Positions 33,046 through 42,226 are shown, numbered from the stretch's first letter. The stretch is DNA of 43,097 nt from Bradyrhizobium manausense (GCF_001440035.1 NZ_LJYG01000085.1:99655-142751), one strand, 5' to 3'. The notes: a model not told the origin generated them from the letters alone. Translations and numbers: made by a program.

Positions 33046-35171
33046 GCGCGCCGCCTCCCGACCCGAAACTGCCGCAGAGCCTTGCGGCCAACCCAAGACT
33101 GTCGTCCTGGGTGCGGTTCACCGCCGAAGGCCGCGTCGCGATCTCACCCGGCAAGGTCGAAATCGGCCAGGGCATCGTCACGGCGCTGGCGCAAATCGCG
33201 GCGGACGAGCTCGACGTCGAGATCGGCCGTATCGAGATGATCCGCGCCTCGACGGCCGCGAGCCCGAACGAAGGCGTCACCTCCGGCAGCCTGTCGATCC
33301 AGCAATCCGGCCGCGCGCTGCGCCACGTCTGCGCCGAGGTGCGCCTGTGCTTTCTCGCAGCAGCGTCGGAACGCCTCGGCGTCGATCCGGCGCTGCTCGG
33401 TGTCGAGGATGGCATGATCTACGGCCCCGGCAATGTCGCGACCAGCTATTGGGAGCTTGCAGGCGACGTCTCGCTCGATCACGATGCGACGACGGGCGCT
33501 GTCGTCAAGTCCGCCGCTGCGCGCAGCGTCGCCGGGCATTCCATCCACCGCGTCGACATTCCCGACAAGGTGTTCGCGCGACCGCGCTTCATCCATGATC
33601 ATGCTCTGCCCGAGCTGGTGCACGGGCGCGCGCTGCGGCCGAACGTCTCGGGCGCCAGGTTGATCGGGCTGGACGAGGAGCGCGCACGCAGCGTTTCCGG
33701 ACTCGTCGCGATCGTCCGTGACGGCGGCTTTGCCGGCGTCGTCGCCGACAGCGAGGCTGCGGCTGAAGCCGCGCTGAAAGCCCTGCGCAAGGGCGCGACA
33801 TGGTCGCCGGGGGAGCCGCTCCCGGATGAGAACGATCTGGCTGGTTTCCTGAGACGCCAACCGATCGAGACAACAATCATCGACACCAGGACGGCGGCTG
33901 CGACAAAAGCTGCACGTACGCTCCGCCGGCAATATACCCGCCCATACATCGCGCATGCCTCGATCGCGCCGTCCTGCGCGATGGCGCGTTGGGACGGCGA
34001 CCGTGTCCACGTCTGGACGCACAGCCAGGGCGTCTATCTACTCCGCGCTGACCTCGCGATCGTGCTCAAGCTGCCGGCCGAGAACATCGTCGTCGAACAC
34101 ATGGAAGGCGCCGGCTGCTATGGGCACAATGCCGCCGACGACGTCGCGCTCGATGCCGCGCTGCTGGCAAGAGCCGCCAGTGGCCGTCCGGTGCGGGTGC
34201 AGTGGTCGCGCCACGACGAGATGTTCCACGCGCCGTTTGGTGCCGCGATGGCCATCGAGATCGAAGCCGATCTCGATGCCGACAACGAGATCGTCGGCTG
34301 GCGCCATGCGATCTGGAGCAATGGCCATACAGCACGGCCTGGACGCGCGGCCCAGCCCGCACTGTTGGCGGCAAGCGAGATCGCCAATCCCTATCCACGC
34401 CTGATCTCCACAAATCCGCCGCCCGCCAATGGTGGCGGCGGGGATCGCAACTCCGTCCCGCTCTACGACTTTCCGGACTGGACCATTACCAGCCATCGCC
34501 TGCTGACCATGCCGGTGCGCACCTCGGCGCTGCGGACCCTCGGCGCGCAGGGTAACGTGTTCGCGATCGAATCCCTGCTCGACGAGATCGCGGTCCTGCG
34601 GGGCGAAGACCCGATCGCATTCCGCCTGCGACATCTCCGCGACGAGCGGGCCCGTGAGGTCATCCGCGCCGTCGCACGTCGCGCAGGCTGGAAACCGCAG
34701 AAGCAATCCGGCATCGGCTACGGCGTCGGCTTTGCCCGCTACAAGAACACCGGCGCTTATTGCGCGGCGATTGCCGAGATCGAGGGCGCCGACGATATCC
34801 GCGTGAGACGGCTGACGCTTGCGATCGACGTCGGCGAGGCCATCAATCCTGATGGCGTCATCAACCAGATCGAAGGCGGCGCGATCCAGGCGACGAGCTG
34901 GGTGCTGAAGGAGCGCGTCCGCTTCGATCCGACCCACATTACCTCGACCTCGTGGGCGGACTACCCGATCCTCTCCTTCAGCGAGGTCCCGGCCGTGGAT
35001 GTCGAGATCATCCAGCGGCCGGACATCGAGCCGGCCGGCGCCGGCGAGGCCGCACACGGCCCGGTGACGGCAGCGATCGCGAATGCGGTTCACGATTGCC
35101 TCGGCGTGCGCGCGCGCGACCTTCCGATTACGCGCGACAGGATCATCGCGGCCATGGAGCTTGCATCGTGA
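33042..35171 (+). CDS. Molybdopterin-binding large subunit, IorB/NicB-like hydroxylase
   Basis: A 709-aa catalytic subunit of the two-subunit branch (isoquinoline 1-oxidoreductase or nicotinate dehydrogenase type) that hydroxylates N-heterocycles or aldehydes with water oxygen. Seen: WVRFTAEGRVAISPGKVEIG QGI near the N terminus, EGAGCYGHNAADDVALDAAL in the middle, VRTSALRTLGAQGNVFAIES for Mo binding, and GAGEAAHGPV with the catalytic Glu669. It lacks a Tat signal, so is cytoplasmic. The MCD cofactor is inferred from family. Translation is coupled on both sides (ATGA at 33042, GTGA at 35168). The substrate is unknown; nicotinate-like acids are plausible. Confidence 0.88.
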   Translation: MSAPPPDPKLPQSLAANPRLSSWVRFTAEGRVAISPGKVEIGQGIVTALAQIAADELDVEIGRIEMIRASTAASPNEGVTSGSLSIQQSGRALRHVCAEVRLCFLAAASERLGVDPALLGVEDGMIYGPGNVATSYWELAGDVSLDHDATTGAVVKSAAARSVAGHSIHRVDIPDKVFARPRFIHDHALPELVHGRALRPNVSGARLIGLDEERARSVSGLVAIVRDGGFAGVVADSEAAAEAALKALRKGATWSPGEPLPDENDLAGFLRRQPIETTIIDTRTAAATKAARTLRRQYTRPYIAHASIAPSCAMARWDGDRVHVWTHSQGVYLLRADLAIVLKLPAENIVVEHMEGAGCYGHNAADDVALDAALLARAASGRPVRVQWSRHDEMFHAPFGAAMAIEIEADLDADNEIVGWRHAIWSNGHTARPGRAAQPALLAASEIANPYPRLISTNPPPANGGGGDRNSVPLYDFPDWTITSHRLLTMPVRTSALRTLGAQGNVFAIESLLDEIAVLRGEDPIAFRLRHLRDERAREVIRAVARRAGWKPQKQSGIGYGVGFARYKNTGAYCAAIAEIEGADDIRVRRLTLAIDVGEAINPDGVINQIEGGAIQATSWVLKERVRFDPTHITSTSWADYPILSFSEVPAVDVEIIQRPDIEPAGAGEAAHGPVTAAIANAVHDCLGVRARDLPITRDRIIAAMELAS

Positions 35172-35866
35172 CGACAGTGAACATTTTGAGCGGCGGTGCG
35201 GCGCAGGGGCTGGTGCGCGGCCTTGCCGAGGCTTTCAAGGCACAGACCGGCTTTGGCATCGACGGCGAATTCGGCGCGGTCGGCGTGATGGCCGATAAGC
35301 TGCGCGCAAGCACACCTGCGGACCTCGTGATCCTGACACAGGCTCTGCTTGCTAAGCTCGCCGCGGAGAAGCTTGTGGCGCCCTCCTCGATCTCCGATGT
35401 CGGCCGGGTCGAGACCGCGTTGGCGGTCCGCAGCCGCGACCCCAAGGTGACCGTGAAGACGGAGGCCGATTTGCGCGACGTCCTGCGGTCCGCAGACGCC
35501 ATCTACGTTCCTGATACCAAGGCCTCCACCGCGGGCCAACACGTTGCAAAAGTGCTGGATCAGCTCGGCATCGCCTATGAGGTCACGTCGCGCCTGAGGA
35601 TATTTCCGAACGGCGCAACGGCGATGCGCGAGCTGGCGACGTCCACCGCCGCGCGGCCGATCGGATGCACGCAGGCGACCGAGATCATCGCGACCGACGG
35701 CATTGCGCTATCGGGTCCGCTGCCGCCGGGATGCGAGCTGGTGACGATGTACACGGCCGGCATCGCCGCGCAGGCGGTGCATCCGAAGGAAGCGGCGGCG
35801 CTGATCGCGTTGCTGACCGGCGCAGACCAGAAAGATCTGCGCCAGCGCATGGGTTTTGCGAGCTAG
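35168..35866 (+). CDS. ModA-like substrate-binding-domain protein without signal peptide
   Basis: A 232-aa type-2 periplasmic-binding-fold protein, close to the molybdate-binding ModA family: VNILSGGAAQGLVRGLAEAF at the start, DLVILTQALLAKLAAEKLVA, VPDTKASTAGQHVAKVLDQL and GCTQATEIIATDGIALSGPL. It starts at GTG 35168, inside the stop of the Mo-hydroxylase subunit. There is no signal peptide, so it should be cytoplasmic. Together with the coupling this suggests it serves the Mo enzyme (ligand or cofactor handling) rather than uptake. That role is inferred. Confidence 0.8.
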   Translation: MTTVNILSGGAAQGLVRGLAEAFKAQTGFGIDGEFGAVGVMADKLRASTPADLVILTQALLAKLAAEKLVAPSSISDVGRVETALAVRSRDPKVTVKTEADLRDVLRSADAIYVPDTKASTAGQHVAKVLDQLGIAYEVTSRLRIFPNGATAMRELATSTAARPIGCTQATEIIATDGIALSGPLPPGCELVTMYTAGIAAQAVHPKEAAALIALLTGADQKDLRQRMGFAS

Positions 35867-35875
35867 AAACGGAGC

Positions 35876-36682
35876 TTATTTGTGCAGCTGGGTGAGACCG
35901 GTCGGCGGCCCGTCGATCCCGGTCCAGCCGCCGTCGACGAACAGCGTGCTGCCGCTGACATAGCTCGCGGCATCCGAGGCGAGATAGGCAACGGCCGTGG
36001 CGACTTCGTCGGCGCTGCTCCAGCGGTTGAACACGGTGTGGCCGGCATAGAGATTGTAGATGTTGGGCCGCTGCTTGAACGGGCTGGTCAGCGCAGTCTC
36101 GACGATGCTCGGTGCAATCGCGTTGACGCGCACGCCGGCATGGCCGACCTCGGAGGCAAAGCCCTTCACCAGCAAACCGATCGCCGCCTTGGTCGAGCCG
36201 TAGATCCCAAGGCCCGGCTCGATGGTCACCGCACGCACCGAGGAGCAGGCAATGATGCTGCCGCCCTTCTGCTCGACCATGATGCGACCGAATGCCTGGA
36301 AGAACCAGACGGTGCCCTTAATGTTGAGGTTGAGCACGCGGTCGAGATCCTCCTCGGTGTAGTCGAGGATGGTCTTGCGGATGTTGAGCCCGGGCGTCGT
36401 CACCGCGATGTCGAGCCGGGAAAACTTCTGCATCACGATCTTGGCGAGCGCATTGACGTCCACAGCGCTCGACGCATCGCAGCTCGCCGCCTCGGCCCAG
36501 CCACCCGTGTCGCGAATGCCCGCAGCCGTCGCCTCTGCCGCATCAAGCGCGCGATCGGCGCAGACGACGCGGGCGCCGAGCCCTGCCAGTGCTTCGGCCG
36601 ACGATTTGCCGATGCCTGATGCGGCGCCAAGCACCACGGCGGCCTTGCCGGTGAGATCGAAGAGCTTGCGATAATCAGTCAC
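35876..36682 (-). CDS. Short-chain dehydrogenase/reductase
   Basis: A 268-aa SDR. The NAD(P) motif is VLGAASGIGKSSAEALAGLG, the acidic CADRA end of strand 2 points to NAD, and CSSVRA with YGSTKAA provides Ser, Tyr and Lys. The C-terminal GSTLFVDGGWTG is family-typical. GTG 36682 with AGGGAG 9 bases upstream is preferred to an upstream TTG. It is convergent with the ModA-like gene (9-bp gap). It is downstream of the TRAP genes and perhaps in their transcript. It likely oxidises a hydroxyl on the imported compound; substrate unknown. Confidence 0.9.
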   Translation of the reverse strand: MTDYRKLFDLTGKAAVVLGAASGIGKSSAEALAGLGARVVCADRALDAAEATAAGIRDTGGWAEAASCDASSAVDVNALAKIVMQKFSRLDIAVTTPGLNIRKTILDYTEEDLDRVLNLNIKGTVWFFQAFGRIMVEQKGGSIIACSSVRAVTIEPGLGIYGSTKAAIGLLVKGFASEVGHAGVRVNAIAPSIVETALTSPFKQRPNIYNLYAGHTVFNRWSSADEVATAVAYLASDAASYVSGSTLFVDGGWTGIDGPPTGLTQLHK

Positions 36683-36760
36683 GGACAGTTTCTCCCTGTT
36701 GCTGTGACGCAAACTATCGCAAGCGCGGTTCGCCGGCCAATGCCGGCGGACGCACGACAG

Positions 36761-38053
36761 CTATCCTTTGTACCCCATCAGCAGACGAGGCAGCCACAGC
36801 GAGAAGGCCGGGACGTAGGTCACGAACATCAGCGCGGCGATCAGGGCGGCGTAGAACGGCAGGATGGTGCGCATCACCGCGCCTACCGAGATGCCGCCAA
36901 TGGCGCAGCCGACGAACTGCGTGGTTCCGACCGGCGGAGTGTTCAGCCCCAGGGCGCAGTTGATCAGCATCAGCATGCCGAACTGCACCGGATCCATGCC
37001 CGCCTTCATCGCGATCGGCAGGAAGATCGGGGTGCAGATCAGGATGGTCGCCGCCATGTCCATGAAGGTGCCAAGCAGGAACAGGATGATGTTGATGAGC
37101 AGCAAGATCATCCAGGGCTGCGTGGACACTTTGCTCATCAGGTCGCCGGCGAAATCGGCGACTTCATAGAGGCCCATCAGGTACTGGAACATGGTGGAGA
37201 CGCCGATCAACAGCAGCACCACGCCCGTGGTCTTCACCGCCTTGGCCGCCGCATGCAGGAAGTTACTCCAGGTCATGGTTCGGTAGATGAAGAACGTCAG
37301 CACGATCGTATAGGTGACAGCGACGGCGGCGGATTCAGTTGCCGTGAAAACCCCCGACAAGATACCCGTCAGGATGATGCCGACGATCAGAAGGCCGGGC
37401 AAAGCGGCCGCAAACGAGCGGACCACTTCCGTCCAGCCGGGGAACTTGCCGGCGGGATAGCCGCGCTTCACTGCAACCGCGTAAGCGGCGACCAGCATAC
37501 AAATCATCAGCACCAGCGCCGGCAGCAGGCCCGCTGCGATCAGCGCCCCAATCGAGACCTTGCCGCCGGCGGCGAGCGCATAAATGATCATGTTGTGACT
37601 GGTCGGCATCAAGGCGCCGACGAGCGAGGCATGCGTGGTGACGTTGACGGCGTAGTCGGTGTCGAACCCCTCCTTCTTCATCATCGGGATCATCACCGCG
37701 CCCATCGCCGACACGTCGGCCACGGGCGAGCCGGAGACACCGCCGAACAGCGTGCAGGCGACCACGTTCGACATGCCGAGGCCGCCGCGGATGTGGCCGA
37801 CGAGATTTTTGGCGAGCTGCACGATCTTGTCGGCAACGCCGCCATGGAGCATCAACTCTCCGCTGAAGACGAAGAACGGAATGGCAAGGAACGAGAAGAT
37901 ATTCATTCCCGACATCATCTGCTGGAAGATGACGGCAACGGGCAGGCCTTCGTAGAGGATGGTGCAGATCGCCGAGAGGCCAATCGCGAAGGCGACCGGT
38001 ACGCCCAGAACCAGAAAGCCGAAGAATGTGGCGCCGAGAATAATCAGTTCCAT
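36761..38053 (-). CDS. dctM: TRAP transporter large permease (DctM)
   Basis: A 430-aa integral membrane protein with about 12 hydrophobic segments. It has the DctM marks GLSAICTILYEGLPVAVIFQ, MSNVVACTLFGGVSGSPVAD and LINCALGLNTPPVGTTQFVG. Its start overlaps the dctQ end by 10 bp. Together with dctQ and dctP it forms a sodium-driven carboxylate importer. Length and motifs are normal. Confidence 0.95.
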   Translation of the reverse strand: MELIILGATFFGFLVLGVPVAFAIGLSAICTILYEGLPVAVIFQQMMSGMNIFSFLAIPFFVFSGELMLHGGVADKIVQLAKNLVGHIRGGLGMSNVVACTLFGGVSGSPVADVSAMGAVMIPMMKKEGFDTDYAVNVTTHASLVGALMPTSHNMIIYALAAGGKVSIGALIAAGLLPALVLMICMLVAAYAVAVKRGYPAGKFPGWTEVVRSFAAALPGLLIVGIILTGILSGVFTATESAAVAVTYTIVLTFFIYRTMTWSNFLHAAAKAVKTTGVVLLLIGVSTMFQYLMGLYEVADFAGDLMSKVSTQPWMILLLINIILFLLGTFMDMAATILICTPIFLPIAMKAGMDPVQFGMLMLINCALGLNTPPVGTTQFVGCAIGGISVGAVMRTILPFYAALIAALMFVTYVPAFSLWLPRLLMGYKG

Positions 38054-38589
38054 GAGGGGACGACCTCTTCGCCGCGCAGGAGCGCGATGATGTGCTCGAT
38101 CGAAAAGGAGACGATCAGGATGCCGGAGGCGACCAGTGGCACGTAGCGAACGACCTCAGGGAAACCGAGATTGGGGATATGCACCGTCCCGACCGACGCG
38201 CCGAGGATCCAGCCGTTGTAGGCCATGGCAACACCGAACAGAGCCACCAGGACGTGGATCAGGAGCTCGACCTTCTCTCGCAGGTGATCCGGAAGCATCA
38301 CCAAGAGACTGTCCATGCCGATATGTCCGGCATCGCGCACGCCGACGGCGGCGCCGATCAGCGTGACATAGAGGATCAGGACGAGCGCGAGGTTTTCGGT
38401 CCAGGTTGGGCTGGAGTTGAGCACGTAGCGTCCGAACACCTGGTAGAACACGATGGTGACGATGACGAGCAACCCGCTCACGGACAGATACATGCCTGCA
38501 CGGGCAATAGGCGCATTGATCCGCGACAACAAACTGGTGGACGGACGGCCCGCCTCCTGCTCATTGTCTGCAACGTGTGGGTCTGTCAT
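38044..38589 (-). CDS. dctQ: TRAP transporter small permease (DctQ)
   Basis: A 181-aa protein with four hydrophobic segments and the DctQ signature around WTENLALVLILYVTLIGAAV and RDAGHIGMDSLLVMLPDHLR. The order on the minus strand is dctP, dctQ, dctM. A strong hairpin lies between dctP and dctQ, which may lower permease expression relative to the binding protein. Confidence 0.93.
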   Translation of the reverse strand: MTDPHVADNEQEAGRPSTSLLSRINAPIARAGMYLSVSGLLVIVTIVFYQVFGRYVLNSSPTWTENLALVLILYVTLIGAAVGVRDAGHIGMDSLLVMLPDHLREKVELLIHVLVALFGVAMAYNGWILGASVGTVHIPNLGFPEVVRYVPLVASGILIVSFSIEHIIALLRGEEVVPSWN

Positions 38590-38607
38590 CCCGCCCCTCC
38601 TTGTCAG

Positions 38608-38639
38608 GATCCGGCGCCGCGCAGGCGCAGCGCCGGATC
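38608..38639 (-). terminator. Intercistronic hairpin between dctP and dctQ
   Basis: GATCCGGCGC (38608-38617) and GCGCCGGATC (38630-38639) form a perfect 10-bp stem with a 12-nt loop. There is no T-tract, so it acts more likely as a partial terminator or an mRNA 3'-end stabiliser for dctP. Confidence 0.6.
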
Positions 38640-38655
38640 TGGTCCCCTCGTGCTT

Positions 38656-39627
38656 TTACTTGGTGTCCTGGATACGCTTGACGAGGCTCTGGAGCTTCTC
38701 GTCACCGGCGAACTTCTGGTACACCGGCTTCATCGCGTCGACAAACTCCTGCTTGTTCGCGACCGTGACGACCTGAACGCCGGCGGCTTCGACGGTCTTG
38801 CGGGACGCCTGCTCGCGCTCGTCCCAGAGCTTGCGCATGACCGGCACCGATTCCTTCGCCGCCTTGCGGACCATCGCCTGATCCTCCTTGCTCAGCGTAT
38901 CCCAGACCTTCTTGGACATCACGAGGACCTCAGGCGCCAGCGAGTGCTCGGTGACGTTATAGAATTTGGCAGCCTCGAAATGACGCGAGGACTCGTAGGA
39001 GGGCCAGTTGTTCTCGGCAGCGTCGACCAGGCCGGTCTTGAGCGCGGTGTAGACCTCGCCATACGGCATCGGTGTCGGATTGGCGCCGAGGCTCTGGATC
39101 ATGCCGACCCAGAGGTCCGATTGCTGGACGCGAATCTTCAGGCCCTTGACGTCGGCCAGCGACTTGATCGGTGCCTTGACGGTGTAAATCGAACGGGCGC
39201 CGCTGTCATAGTAAGCGAGGCCGATCAACCCCGCGGGCTCCATGGCCGCAAGGATCTCGTCGCCGATCGGCCCGTCGAGAACGGTGCGCATATGCTGCGT
39301 GTCACGGAAGACGAAGGGCAGGCACAGGGCGACGGTTTCCGGCACGAAGTTGTTCAACGGCGATGCGTTGATCCGCATCATGTCGAGCGCGCCGATCTTG
39401 AGCTGCTCGATGGTGTCCTTCTCGGAGCCCAAGGCCCCGTTCGGAAATACCTTGACGCCGAGCTTGCCGCCGCTCGCGGTCGCAAGCTGCTTGCCCATGA
39501 ACTTGACGGCTTCGACGGTCGGATAGTCGGCCGGATGGACGTCGGCCGAGCGGAAATCGCGTGCAGTCGCGAACGGCGCCGAGACAGCCAGTGTAGCGGC
39601 TGCGATGATACCGATGAGTGTCTTCAT
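38656..39627 (-). CDS. dctP: TRAP transporter substrate-binding protein (DctP)
   Basis: A 323-aa periplasmic receptor with signal peptide MKTLIGIIAAATLAVSAPFA TA. DctP marks: FPNGALGSEKDTIEQLKIGA, the GLKIRVQQSDLWVGMIQSLG segment with the ligand-binding Arg, and PYGEVYTALKTGLVDAAENN WPSY. AGGAGG lies 12 bases before ATG 39627; the open frame continues upstream without a better start. It is the first gene of the TRAP unit. The ligand is a carboxylate of unknown identity. Confidence 0.93.
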   Translation of the reverse strand: MKTLIGIIAAATLAVSAPFATARDFRSADVHPADYPTVEAVKFMGKQLATASGGKLGVKVFPNGALGSEKDTIEQLKIGALDMMRINASPLNNFVPETVALCLPFVFRDTQHMRTVLDGPIGDEILAAMEPAGLIGLAYYDSGARSIYTVKAPIKSLADVKGLKIRVQQSDLWVGMIQSLGANPTPMPYGEVYTALKTGLVDAAENNWPSYESSRHFEAAKFYNVTEHSLAPEVLVMSKKVWDTLSKEDQAMVRKAAKESVPVMRKLWDEREQASRKTVEAAGVQVVTVANKQEFVDAMKPVYQKFAGDEKLQSLVKRIQDTK

Positions 39628-39649
39628 CTGGGCTTTCCTCCTGAGTTGA

Positions 39650-39916
39650 TTATGTCGTCGTTGGGCTGGTGCTACAGACCGCCTTGCGTCGCTCCACTTC
39701 AGGTGTGAAGTCAAGCGCTACAACTGCACCACCTTCGTAGGATAGCGCGGCGGGGTCGAGTAAATCTGGCTGGTTAACGATCTCTGCCCGCGACCGTGCG
39801 GTGCTCATCGCGCCCGCTCCTGCGGGGGACCCGTGCGTCAGGTGCCGGCTCCCCGGCAATCGGGCCGCGCCGTCGGCCAATGCTGGATGCGCGGTAACGA
39901 TGCTCATCGTATCCAT
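39650..39916 (-). CDS. Possible small hypothetical protein upstream of dctP
   Basis: An 88-aa frame from ATG 39916 with GAGG about 9 bases upstream. It reads MDTMSIVTAHPALADGAARL and later AEIVNQPDLLDPAALSYEGG. The C terminus ends STSPTTT. No family is recognised. It may be a leader ORF of the TRAP transcript or chance. Confidence 0.3.
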   Translation of the reverse strand: MDTMSIVTAHPALADGAARLPGSRHLTHGSPAGAGAMSTARSRAEIVNQPDLLDPAALSYEGGAVVALDFTPEVERRKAVCSTSPTTT

Positions 39917-40200
39917 AGACGTTCCTCTGCTTTGTGCTCGACCGCTATTGGTTGCGGCTTGGAGTTTGGGCGAGACGATCGCCTCGTCTATTATGAACGC
40001 GCCCCATCGGCGTAATTTCGCCAACGTCGTCCCTAGGGCGGGCGACATTCTGAGTCCAAGCCAAATGCGGCATCGATCGATGCTGGACTTGCATTGATCC
40101 GCCAGGCGGCACCCGGCGGGACAATCGGAACATAATTCTTCTTTTACGAAATACCCCGCGCCCGGCGGCAGTCGGGATCATCGACGGCTAGACCGCAAAA

Positions 40201-40929
40201 TCACTCGCCGTCGAGGCCGCTCTCGGCCAGCTCGCGCAGTGCATCGGTGTCGAGCACAACGATGGCGCCATGCTCAAGGCGGACCCAGTTGCGGCCCGCC
40301 CATGCGCGCAATTGTTTGTTGATGCTCTCGCGCGTCATCCCCACCATTTCACTGATCTCCTGCTGGGTGATCGCGAGGGTGCCACTGCCCGAATCGAGCT
40401 TGCGCTCCTCGGTGAGGCCGAGCAATGCGCTCGCGAGCCGGCCCGGCAGGTTCTGCAGGATCACCTGCTCGACCTGTTGGCTGGTCCAGCGCAGCCGCGC
40501 GCAGAGCAATTCGATGAATTTCATTGCCAGCGCCGGCTGGCTCTTCACAAAGGGGAGGAAGTCGCGGCGATCGATGATGTAGAGTTCGCAATTGGTGTTG
40601 GCGGTCGCATCGGCCGACCGCGGCGCACCATCGAGCACCGCGATCTCGCCGAAGATCTCTCCCGGACCGATCAAGTTGAGAATGGCGTTCCGGCCATCGG
40701 GCGACGACGAAGAAATCTTCACTGTTCCCGTGATCACCGCGAACAGATTGTTTCCGGGGTCGCCCTTCGCGGCGATGGTCGCGCCGCGCTTGACCGTGGT
40801 GTGCTTGGCATAGCGGCACAGTTGATCGAGCGCGTCCGGCTCAAGATCCGCGAAGATCGGATGCTTGCGCAGGACCGACAGTTTGTTACCCGACGAGTGC
40901 CGGGGGTCGCCGGTCTTGTCCTGAGGCAC
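40201..40929 (-). CDS. Crp/Fnr-family transcriptional regulator
   Basis: A 242-aa regulator. A cNMP-binding-type beta-barrel spans about 20-140 (LRKHPIFADLEPDALDQLCR, KGDPGNNLFAVITGTVKISS, GPGEIFGEIAVLDGAPRSAD), followed by a dimer helix and a winged HTH (ITQQEISEMVGMTRESINKQ). It has no N-terminal Cys cluster, so it is not an FNR-type oxygen sensor. The GEIAVLDGAPRSADATA pocket is close to cAMP-type receptors. It could control the divergent TRAP/hydroxylase genes or be global. The signal is unknown. Confidence 0.9.
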   Translation of the reverse strand: MPQDKTGDPRHSSGNKLSVLRKHPIFADLEPDALDQLCRYAKHTTVKRGATIAAKGDPGNNLFAVITGTVKISSSSPDGRNAILNLIGPGEIFGEIAVLDGAPRSADATANTNCELYIIDRRDFLPFVKSQPALAMKFIELLCARLRWTSQQVEQVILQNLPGRLASALLGLTEERKLDSGSGTLAITQQEISEMVGMTRESINKQLRAWAGRNWVRLEHGAIVVLDTDALRELAESGLDGE

Positions 40930-41187
40930 GCCGGGACTCCTAAGACTGCGAGCGCTGGAGTTCCTGCGTAGTCAGTGTTGCCCGTCTTTTCAACCGGAAA
41001 GCACGGGACAGTTTGAGGCAAGTGCCGTTAAAATGTCGCGGTAGCACCACCAATCCGCACCCGCAGGATGCGTCGATGCGATTCAGACCATGCAGAGTTG
41101 CAGAGAAAGCCAATCGCGATCAGGCCGGGTCACGGCGGAATGGCGGATAGCTGCCGCGGAAGGCGCATCAAAATGATTTTGGAAACT

Positions 41188-41316
41188 TCAGCGCTTTGTG
41201 TCCGAACCGAGCCTGCGCGCACTCGTCTGTCGGTCCGCCCAAGCCAGCGCCCAGGCAAATGCCACAAAGACGGCCACCACGGCCATGGTCACAAGCAGCG
41301 CGTCATTCGGCATCAT
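41188..41316 (-). CDS. Small single-pass membrane protein under an FNR box
   Basis: A 42-aa protein missed by ordinary length limits. It reads MMPNDALLVTMAVVAVFVAF then AWALAWADRQTSARRL and so on, ending TGA 41188-41190. A hydrophobic helix spans residues about 6-26 and a basic tail follows. GGAGGGA directly precedes the ATG. A perfect FNR/FixK box lies at 41370-41383, about 60 bp upstream (centre to start), and fnrN ends 35 bp beyond it. It is likely induced at low oxygen and perhaps associated with a respiratory complex; function unknown. Confidence 0.65.
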   Translation of the reverse strand: MMPNDALLVTMAVVAVFVAFAWALAWADRQTSARRLGSDTKR

Positions 41317-41369
41317 TCCCTCCCGGACCTTTGTGTGGGGGCATTATTGGCGAGGCGCGACTGCCGTCA

Positions 41370-41383
41370 TTGATCCGGATCAA
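41370..41383 (-). promoter_or_regulatory. FNR/FixK box (perfect)
   Basis: TTGATCCGGATCAA is a perfect match to TTGAT-N4-ATCAA. Its centre lies about 60 bp upstream of the small membrane protein start, consistent with a -40.5 activator site and a ~20-nt leader. Confidence 0.8.
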
Positions 41384-41418
41384 AAATCAGTGAGGGCGAG
41401 GCCAGCTGGTGTTGGGAG

Positions 41419-42150
41419 TCATGCCGCGGCCAAGGCTTCGATCCGGGCGGGGTCGCGCAGGCTGATTCCGCCATGGATGATCTCGATCGCACCGTGCCGT
41501 TCCAGCTTTGTGAAGGTGCGGCTGACGGTTTCGATGGTCAGGCCAAGGTAGTCCGCAATGTCCTGCCGGCTCATCGGCAAGGGGACAGTATTCGACGAGC
41601 CCTTCAGCGGGACCAGTCGCTCCCGCCAGCCGAGCAGAAAAGTCGCGACCTTTTCATCTGCCGAGCGACGGCCGAGCAGGACCATGTGGTCACGCGCCTG
41701 GCTCAGCTCTCGAATCGCCAGCTCGTTGATGCGCTTGAGCAGATGCGGCCGGTCCTCCATGAAGCGGCCAAAAGCTGTCTTGGCGAATTGGCACACGGTC
41801 ACGGCACCAATCGCATCGGCCGAAAAATTGTGGCGGCCGGACAGATTCATCCCGAGGAAATCGCCGGGCAAAGCGAAGCCCACGATCTGCCGGCGACCGT
41901 CAGGCAGCAGCTTGTAGAGCCGCATCACGCCTTCGAGGAGGTTGTAGAACGAGGTCGTAATATCCTCCTCGGAAAACACCGTCTCTCCCGCTCCGAAATG
42001 AACGCGGCGCCCGAGATGCTCGAACTCCCCGAGCTCGGCCGGGTCCAGCGACGCACAAACCGCGATGCCGCGGACCGCGCAGTCGCTGCAAAAATGATCG
42101 TTTGGCTCAATCATCGTTACGGAAGCCTTCATCCATCGCCCAGGCGTCAT
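41419..42150 (-). CDS. fnrN: FnrN-type oxygen-responsive Crp/Fnr regulator
   Basis: A 243-aa FNR homologue. The Cys cluster C21-x2-C24-x7-C32 (HFCSDCAVRGIAVC) plus Cys120 (VTVCQFAK) can carry an oxygen-labile 4Fe-4S cluster as in rhizobial FnrN. The sensing barrel and dimer helix follow. The recognition helix has E-x2-S-R (GLTIETVSRTFTKLERHG), which reads TTGAT-N4-ATCAA. Two such boxes lie in the adjacent non-coding DNA (41370 and 42213). The start could be ATG 42150, 42132 or 42114; the last lies just before the Cys cluster with a GAAGG upstream. Confidence 0.88.
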   Translation of the reverse strand: MTPGRWMKASVTMIEPNDHFCSDCAVRGIAVCASLDPAELGEFEHLGRRVHFGAGETVFSEEDITTSFYNLLEGVMRLYKLLPDGRRQIVGFALPGDFLGMNLSGRHNFSADAIGAVTVCQFAKTAFGRFMEDRPHLLKRINELAIRELSQARDHMVLLGRRSADEKVATFLLGWRERLVPLKGSSNTVPLPMSRQDIADYLGLTIETVSRTFTKLERHGAIEIIHGGISLRDPARIEALAAA

Positions 42151-42212
42151 CGAATATCCGCGATCGACAGAAACCGCGCCAAGTGCATTTTACTGCACCC
42201 CGCCAAAGCCGA

Positions 42213-42226
42213 TTGACCCAGATCAA
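42213..42226 (+). promoter_or_regulatory. FNR/FixK box upstream of the cytochrome c gene
   Basis: TTGACCCAGATCAA fits the FNR consensus with one change (C for T in the left arm). Its centre lies about 63 bp before the cytochrome start codon, the right distance for activation. It lies between the divergent fnrN and cytochrome genes and may also serve fnrN autoregulation. Confidence 0.75.

Noticed and set aside
38718..38727. Another GGTACACC site
   Set aside because: It lies inside the dctP coding sequence outside the accessory block and has no palindromic context; taken as chance.
36704..39708. Long plus-strand frames (480 and 538 aa) opposite the TRAP genes
   Set aside because: They lie antisense to dctM, dctQ and dctP, are rich in His, Arg, Asp and Gln, and lack start signals or domains.
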